The position numbers and the translations under genes were made by a program. Of a DNA stretch of 35,378 bases, positions 30,827 to 35,378 are shown in pieces. The notes under the pieces are model-generated. The model did not search any database and had not been told where the DNA came from. It worked only from the letters and a program-made list of their open reading frames with translations. This stretch comes from Alloalcanivorax mobilis (GTDB lineage: Bacteria > Pseudomonadota > Gammaproteobacteria > Pseudomonadales > Alcanivoracaceae). The first letter of the stretch is position 1. Every line of letters starts with the position of its first letter. The DNA is taken from NCBI RefSeq assembly GCF_002864685.1, contig NZ_NMQZ01000047.1, positions 1 through 35,378 on the forward strand, given 5' to 3'.

Positions 30827-32320
30827 CTACGGCCCCAGCGGCCAGCCAAAGCCGATCCACACACCCAGCAGTATTGACCAGCCGAGCAGCAAAGTCAGGC
30901 TGTAAGGCAGCATCAGCGCCACCAGCGTGCCGACACCGGTATCACCGCGATAGCGCCGGGCGAATCCCAGCACCAAGGCGAAATAGGGCATCAGGGGCGT
31001 GATGATGTTGGTGCTTGAATCGCCCACCCGGTAGGCCGCCTGCGTGGCCTCCGGGGCGATTCCCAGCAACAGCAACATGGGAATGAAGACCGGCGCCAGG
31101 ATCGACCATTTCGCCGAAGCGCTGCCAATCAACAGGTTGATCAACGCGGTGAGCACCACGAACAGCAACAGCAGCGCTACCGTCGGCAATTCCAACCCAC
31201 CCAGCCAGCCCGCGCCTTTGACTGCCAGCACCAGGCCAAGCTGGCTGTAATTGAACCAGGCCACGAACTGGGCGGCGAAGAACATCAACACCAGATAACC
31301 GGCCATCGACGCCATCGTGGTTTCCATTGCCTCGATCACGCCACCGGCGGAGCGGAAGCGGCCACTGACACGCCCGTACACCGCCCCGCAAGCACCGGCC
31401 AGCAGCGCGATCAACACCACCAGGGAAGACATAAACGGAGACTGCAGCAAGCCGCCGGTTTGAGCGTTGCGCAGCGGCGCGTCGGCGGGAATCGCCAGCC
31501 AGGCCACGGCGAGCACGCCGAGCGCCAGCACCAGCAAGGTCCAGCGCAGCGCACGCCGGTCCAGGCTCGGGGCAATGTCGGCTTGCTCGTCGGTCTCGCC
31601 GCCACTGCCTTCGCGGAGCAGGCGCGGCTCGGGGATGCGCACCGTTACCAGCGACACCAGCGCGGTGACCAGCACCGTGGAGGCAATGATGAACCAGTAG
31701 TTGCCCGCGGCGGACACCGAGACGTCGGCGTCGACGATGTGCGCCGCCTCGGTGGAGAGCCCGGCCAGAACCGCGTCCACCGGCCCCAGCAGAAGGTTGG
31801 CGCTGTAACCACCGGAGACCCCGGCAAAGGCGGTGGCGATGCCGGCCAGCGGCGAGCGGCCGGCGAGTTGAAACAGCAGCCCGGCGAGGGGGATCAGCAC
31901 CACGTAGCCGGCGTCGAAGGCAATGCTCGACATCACCGCGGCGAACGCCACGGTAATCACCAGGGTACGGGGGGAAGCCCGCCGCACCAGCGACGCCAGG
32001 GTGGCACCCAGCAGGCCCGCCTGTTCCGCGATGCCCAGCCCCAGCATCACCACCAGCACCACCCCCAGCGGCGCGAACCCGGTGAAGTTGCTGACCATGT
32101 TGCTGAACAGATAGCGCAGGCCGTCGTTGTCGAGCAGCGAGCGCACCGCCACCGCGTCGCCACTGACCGGATGAATTGCGCCGACACCGGTAACCGCCAG
32201 CAACGCGCTCAGCGGCAGCATCAACAGACACAACCCGACAAACAACAAAGTGGGATGCGGCAGCCGGTTGCCCAATCGCTCCAGACGGGCCAGCCAGCCC
32301 CCATGACTCGCAGTGTTCAT
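30827..32320 (-). CDS. AbgT-family transporter
   Basis: This 497-aa inner-membrane protein has about eleven hydrophobic spans. The family marks are ANLLLGPVDAVLAG, the re-entrant-region motif GSASAKWSILAPVFIPML and YRVGDSSTNIITPLMPY, the last being highly typical of AbgT/MtrF/YdaH proteins. Known relatives import p-aminobenzoyl-glutamate (AbgT) or export sulfonamides and p-aminobenzoate using the proton gradient (MtrF, YdaH). The direction here cannot be told, and no abgAB hydrolase genes are near. The ATG at 32320 lies 40 bp behind the cyclase stop, so both may share a transcript. Confidence 0.92.
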   Translation of the reverse strand: MNTASHGGWLARLERLGNRLPHPTLLFVGLCLLMLPLSALLAVTGVGAIHPVSGDAVAVRSLLDNDGLRYLFSNMVSNFTGFAPLGVVLVVMLGLGIAEQAGLLGATLASLVRRASPRTLVITVAFAAVMSSIAFDAGYVVLIPLAGLLFQLAGRSPLAGIATAFAGVSGGYSANLLLGPVDAVLAGLSTEAAHIVDADVSVSAAGNYWFIIASTVLVTALVSLVTVRIPEPRLLREGSGGETDEQADIAPSLDRRALRWTLLVLALGVLAVAWLAIPADAPLRNAQTGGLLQSPFMSSLVVLIALLAGACGAVYGRVSGRFRSAGGVIEAMETTMASMAGYLVLMFFAAQFVAWFNYSQLGLVLAVKGAGWLGGLELPTVALLLLFVVLTALINLLIGSASAKWSILAPVFIPMLLLLGIAPEATQAAYRVGDSSTNIITPLMPYFALVLGFARRYRGDTGVGTLVALMLPYSLTLLLGWSILLGVWIGFGWPLGP

Positions 32321-32360
32321 TGATCGCCCCCGATGGTGTGTTGCGTCGCGAATTCCGCGA

Positions 32361-33899
32361 TCACACTCTAACCTGTTCCTGAATTTTGCGCGCGGCGCGC
32401 CCCATCAACTCCCGCACCCGTTCTTTTTCGCGGGCGCGCAGGCGCTCGGAATCCACGTGCAAGGCGAATCCCTGCGCCTCGAAATCCAGGGCCACCGGGT
32501 TGCCGCGTTTCAACTCGGACGCGGACCGGGCCAGAGCCTTGAGAATCGGCTTTTTGTCGATGCTTTGAATCCGCTCCAGATCCATGTGCAGACCGAAACC
32601 CTGTGTTTCCAACGATACGAAGCGGCGTTTGCCACCGGCGTTGCGTTTAAACTCCTGGGCTTCGAAAACCGGGATCGGGCGGTTGAAGCCCTTGACCTGA
32701 ATATCGCCCACCGCGCGGCACTGCACGCGGTCTTTGATCAGCTCGTAGGTGGCTTCGGACACCAGCACATTGCCCGGCCGGCAGGCGGACTCCAAGCGGC
32801 TGGCCAGGTTCACGTCGGTGCCCAGAATGGTGTAATCCATACGGCTGTCGGTGCCAAAGTTGCCGACCGTGGCGTAGCCGGTATTGATGCCGATGCGAAT
32901 CTCCAGTTTTTGCTCAATGCCCTGGCGTTTCCAGCGCTGGCGCAACAGATGCATGTGCTGTTGCATCTCGATGGCCATGGCGGCGCAGCGGTAGGCATCT
33001 TCCTGGGCACCGGCGCTTTTCGGATCACCAAAAAACACCATGATCGCGTCACCAATGAACTTATCGATGGTGCCGCCGTGGCGTAACGCGATGCGCGTCA
33101 TCTCGCTGAGATAGGTATTGAGAATGCGGGTCAGAGTGTCCAGCGGCAGCTCTTCGGAAATGGTGCTGAACCCCTTGATGTCGGAGAAGAACACCGTCAA
33201 CCGCTTGCGCCGGGTCTCCAGCTTGGCGTCCCGGGTGCCGGAAAACAGCGACCCCCAGACCTGCGGTGGCAGATATTTGGCAAGCTTGCGGGACATTTCC
33301 ACCGCTTGCTGCTGCTGCTCGCGCACCCGGCTCTGAGCCAGGCGCAGGAACCGGGCCTGCTGATTGGCGTTGAACGCGGCGGCCCCCACATACACCCCCA
33401 GCCCCAGCAGGGAAAACACCGACAGTATGATTGGCGCATTGGTGGGTTGCGGCGGCACGCCCAGCGCCAGCGCCGCCAGGGCGGCGCCCGCGGCGGTGCT
33501 GATCAGGGTAAAAAACCAGGTGCGCAGGCCACCGCTGCTCATGGCGTTGGCATGAATAACGATCAGCAGCACCAGGCCGGGGATGATGGCGAAATGCAGC
33601 GCCGCGGCGCCGACTCCGATGATCGCCGCGTCCAGTTGCACCAACAGCGCCTGCCAACGGTCAAGCCGCCAATCGCGCTTCTCGGCGACCGTCATCAACG
33701 TCTGTATCAACAGCGGATAACCGAGCAGACCGGCGGCGATCAGCAGGTAATGCGACGGATACAAATGCAGGGCGACGCCGGCCAACAGCATCGAAGCCGC
33801 CACCGCGAAAGCCAGTAAGCGAATGTAGTTGCTCCACCGGCGCGCCCTCTCCATGGGGTCGAGATAAACGCGCCGGCTGCGCGGTTTGTGTGCTGTCAT
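32361..33899 (-). CDS. MASE2-type membrane class III adenylate cyclase
   Basis: This 512-aa protein makes cAMP from ATP, most like CyaB of Pseudomonas. Residues about 25-185 form a MASE2-like membrane domain with about six hydrophobic spans. A short helical linker (190-215) leads to the catalytic domain. It has both metal-binding Asp residues, D240 (FFSDIKGFS) and D284 (FIGDAIM), the ATP-selecting Lys280 with Thr357 (a Lys/Thr pair typical of bacterial class IIIb enzymes), Asn364 and Arg368 (VNLASRLE). All key residues are present, so it should be active. Residues 427-512 form an extra tail with a twice-repeated motif (QGFGLHMDLER and QGFALHVDSER) that I do not recognise. An AGGG ribosome site precedes the ATG. 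Confidence 0.93.
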   Translation of the reverse strand: MTAHKPRSRRVYLDPMERARRWSNYIRLLAFAVAASMLLAGVALHLYPSHYLLIAAGLLGYPLLIQTLMTVAEKRDWRLDRWQALLVQLDAAIIGVGAAALHFAIIPGLVLLIVIHANAMSSGGLRTWFFTLISTAAGAALAALALGVPPQPTNAPIILSVFSLLGLGVYVGAAAFNANQQARFLRLAQSRVREQQQQAVEMSRKLAKYLPPQVWGSLFSGTRDAKLETRRKRLTVFFSDIKGFSTISEELPLDTLTRILNTYLSEMTRIALRHGGTIDKFIGDAIMVFFGDPKSAGAQEDAYRCAAMAIEMQQHMHLLRQRWKRQGIEQKLEIRIGINTGYATVGNFGTDSRMDYTILGTDVNLASRLESACRPGNVLVSEATYELIKDRVQCRAVGDIQVKGFNRPIPVFEAQEFKRNAGGKRRFVSLETQGFGLHMDLERIQSIDKKPILKALARSASELKRGNPVALDFEAQGFALHVDSERLRAREKERVRELMGRAARKIQEQVRV

Positions 33900-33961
33900 A
33901 ACCCTGGGTCCATGGGGTGTGTGGCGAGCTTAGCCGGTTGCGCGTTAAGAAAAAAGACTGA

Positions 33962-33979
33962 GGTCGCCGGCGGGCGACC
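33962..33979 (-). promoter_or_regulatory. Stem-loop between cyclase and nitroreductase
   Basis: GGTCGCC and GGCGACC (33962-33968, 33973-33979) form a perfect 7-bp stem with a 4-nt loop. On the minus strand it is followed after six bases by TTTTTT. It therefore looks like an intrinsic terminator pointing into the cyclase gene, 63 bp ahead of its start. It may be a leader attenuator or may shield the cyclase from antisense-direction transcripts. Confidence 0.45.
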
Positions 33980-34038
33980 GGAGGCCGTGAGATCGGCGTC
34001 CGGGAACGCTACAATGCACGCCTTGATAAGGAGCCCCC

Positions 34039-34599
34039 ATGGACACCCTCACCGCTCTGCGCACCCGTGTTTCCGTGCCCCGGCTCACCGAGCCCGGCCC
34101 CGATAGAGAGCAACTGCGGCAGCTTCTGGCCGCCGCGATCCGCGCCCCCGACCACGGCCTGCTGCGGCCGTGGCGCTTTATCGTGCTGCAAGACGAACAA
34201 CGCCAAGGGCTCGCCGACATCATGGAGCAGCAGGCTCTGGCCCGGCAGCCCGACGCCGATCGCTGCGCGCTGGACAGCGCCCGCGGCAAGGCACTGCGCG
34301 CCCCCACCGTGATCATCGCCGTCGCCGAAATCACCGAAGGCCACAAAGTGCCCGCCTGGGAACAGGTACTGGCGGTGGGCGCCGCCGTGCAAAACATGAT
34401 GGTGGCCGCCCACGCCCTGGGCATCGGCGCGATGTGGCGCACCGGCGCGATGGCCGACGACCCCGCGGTCAAACAACGCTTAGGATTCACCGACAAAGAC
34501 CAGGTGGTCGCCTTTCTCTACCTGGGCACCCCGGCCGGCGCGATCAAATCGCTGCCCGAGCAAAACATCGCCGACTACCTTCGAGACCTGCCCGCATGA
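34039..34599 (+). CDS. Nitroreductase-family protein, YdjA-like
   Basis: This is a small 186-aa FMN-dependent oxidoreductase of the minimal YdjA type. RAPDHGLLRPWRFIVL near residues 35-50 is the FMN-phosphate and isoalloxazine binding segment, QNMMVAAHALGIGAMWRTG lines the cofactor site, and FLYLGTP is the typical C-terminal strand. The physiological substrate of YdjA proteins is unclear; nitroaromatics and quinones are reduced in vitro by relatives. AAGGAG lies 6 nt before the ATG, and a -10-like TACAAT is at 34010-34015. The stop codon overlaps the start of the next gene by ATGA. Confidence 0.9.
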   Translation: MDTLTALRTRVSVPRLTEPGPDREQLRQLLAAAIRAPDHGLLRPWRFIVLQDEQRQGLADIMEQQALARQPDADRCALDSARGKALRAPTVIIAVAEITEGHKVPAWEQVLAVGAAVQNMMVAAHALGIGAMWRTGAMADDPAVKQRLGFTDKDQVVAFLYLGTPAGAIKSLPEQNIADYLRDLPA

Positions 34600-35057
34600 G
34601 CGCCGACCTGACCGCCCTGGCCCGGAAAGTCCGCGACGCCATTCCGCTGACCCGCCACCTCGCCTTTGAGTATCTGCACTTCGACGGTGACACCCTGACC
34701 CTGCAGGCGCCACTGGAACCCAACCACAACGACAAAAACACCTTCTTCGCCGGCAGCCAGGCCGCCCTGGTGACCCTGGCGGGCTGGTCCCTGACCACCC
34801 TGCTCGCCGAGCACCACGGCCACCCCAGCGACGTGGTCGCCGTGGACAGCCAGTTGCGCTACACCCGCCCTCTCACCGGCGCCCTGCGGCTGCACGCCCG
34901 CCTCGACGACGACACCGCCCTCGCCCGCTTCCGCGACGGCCTGCAACGCAAAGGCCGCGCCCGGCTCGCCGTCACCGTCACCGGCCACGACCCGGATCAA
35001 CACACGGTGTGTGAGTACCAGGGCCAGTTCCTGGCGCGCCTGTACACCGCCGGCTGA
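34596..35057 (+). CDS. Putative thioesterase, YiiD C-terminal-domain (hot-dog) family
   Basis: This 153-aa protein matches the YiiD_C hot-dog fold. PLEPNHNDKNTFFAGSQAAL is the family's central helix region with the conserved Asn-Gly/Ala pattern, and VVAVDSQLRYTRPLTGAL and GRARLAVTVTG are beta-strands typical of acyl thioesterases. It probably hydrolyses or binds an acyl thioester; the substrate is unknown. The start at 34596 overlaps the nitroreductase stop (ATGA), so it is translated with it. Longer in-frame starts lie wholly inside the nitroreductase gene and are rejected. Confidence 0.85.
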   Translation: MSADLTALARKVRDAIPLTRHLAFEYLHFDGDTLTLQAPLEPNHNDKNTFFAGSQAALVTLAGWSLTTLLAEHHGHPSDVVAVDSQLRYTRPLTGALRLHARLDDDTALARFRDGLQRKGRARLAVTVTGHDPDQHTVCEYQGQFLARLYTAG

Positions 35058-35206
35058 CCACAAAACCGGCAACCAACCGCGCCGATATTGCGCCCCACCG
35101 GCCATTCCGATACCCTACGCGCCTCTTGAATGCCCCTCAGGCGGATTTCACCCCTGAACCCCGGAAACGGCCTCCGGCGGACGGCATCAAAAGCACAATC
35201 AGTTTT

Positions 35207-35294
35207 GGTGAGGTGTCCGAGTGGCCGAAGGAGCACGCCTGGAAAGTGTGTATACGGAAACGTATCGAGGGTTCGAATCCCTCCCTCACCGCCA
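35207..35294 (+). tRNA. tRNA-Ser (anticodon GGA)
   Basis: The acceptor arm GGTGAGG (35207-35213) pairs fully with CCTCACC (35284-35290), followed by discriminator G and encoded CCA (35292-35294). The anticodon loop CTGGAAA gives GGA, reading UCC and UCU. A long variable arm (TATACGGAAACGTATC region) and the T-loop GGTTCGAATCC are clear, as expected for a class II serine tRNA. Confidence 0.97.
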
Positions 35295-35303
35295 AATAAA
35301 GAA

Positions 35304-35326
35304 CCCGGCCTCGTGCCGGGTTTTTT
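35304..35326 (+). terminator. Intrinsic terminator of tRNA-Ser
   Basis: CCCGGC (35304-35309), loop CTCGT, GCCGGG (35315-35320), then six T residues, nine bases after the encoded CCA. Confidence 0.92.
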
Positions 35327-35330
35327 ATTG

Positions 35331-35355
35331 GTTCATCGCGCTTTAGCGGGAATTG
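35331..35355 (+). repeat. 25-bp element trailing the tRNA-Ser terminator (copy 2 of 2)
   Basis: This is identical to the reverse complement of 75-99 and sits in the same position relative to its terminator: T-tract, ATTG, element. Sequences diverge right after it on both sides, so the similarity is confined to the element. Confidence 0.8.
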
Positions 35356-35378
35356 TCTTTTGGGATCGTGTCTGGGTG

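Noticed and set aside
35207-35294. tRNA-Ser as an attachment site of an integrated island
   Set aside because: No integrase gene is near, and I saw no repeat of the tRNA 3' end elsewhere in the window; the flanking genes look like ordinary chromosome.
75-35355. The 25-bp inverted repeat at both ends as terminal repeats of a 35-kb mobile element
   Set aside because: No transposase or integrase lies inside, the outer flanks show no target-site duplication, and both copies sit directly behind intrinsic terminators. A dispersed terminator-associated motif explains it better.

Overview
The window looks like chromosome of a high-GC gammaproteobacterium. Short-chain and lipid-type catabolic genes, ShlB/FhaC-type two-partner secretion, YfdC-like and YdjA-like proteins and REP-like palindromes would fit an Alcanivorax/Alloalcanivorax-like marine bacterium. 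That placement is inference from gene content, base composition and style; no marker gene is present to prove it. There is no integrase, transposase, phage gene or CRISPR array.

Left part (1-5100): a complete high-affinity branched-chain amino acid type (HAAT) ABC importer on the minus strand, in the order binding protein, LivH, LivM, LivG, LivF. The four membrane and ATPase genes are translationally coupled (ATGA or TAATG overlaps), and the operon ends in an intrinsic terminator at 103-125. Across an 890-bp spacer, the plus strand carries an AlkK/DmdB-type acyl-CoA ligase followed closely by an epoxide-hydrolase-like alpha/beta hydrolase. Then come a CaCA-family cation antiporter and a YfdC-like formate/nitrite-transporter-family channel. 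A Fur-box-bearing promoter drives a TonB-dependent siderophore receptor on the minus strand (11228-13255). REP-like palindromes lie on both sides of the receptor gene.

Centre (13802-29949): a two-partner secretion locus on the minus strand. tpsB (outer-membrane POTRA/beta-barrel transporter) lies 32 bp upstream of tpsA, a 4842-codon haemagglutinin-type exoprotein that fills 41% of the window. The exoprotein has a normal N-terminal TPS domain with an NPNG motif. A very long Asp/Thr/Ala/Ser/Gly-rich beta-helix shaft follows, including a recent-looking 403-codon duplication and one roughly 215-residue alpha-helical insert. I see no toxin domain and no known anchor at its C-terminus. A good sigma70-type promoter (30328-30356), with a perfect inverted repeat sitting at its predicted start site, precedes the pair by about 370 nt.

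Right part (30827-35378): a MASE2-type class III adenylate cyclase with an unusual duplicated C-terminal motif is followed by an AbgT-family transporter (minus strand, probable operon). Divergently, a YdjA-like nitroreductase overlaps a YiiD_C-type hot-dog thioesterase, and tRNA-Ser(GGA) with its terminator closes the window.

The points most worth a second look are: the helical insert and super-repeats of the giant exoprotein; the candidate operator on its promoter; the duplicated motif at the end of the cyclase; the asymmetric degeneration of the LivF/LivG ATP sites; a cation antiporter with one acidic ligand missing and a possible AUU start; and a 25-bp element found right after the intrinsic terminators at both ends of the window.
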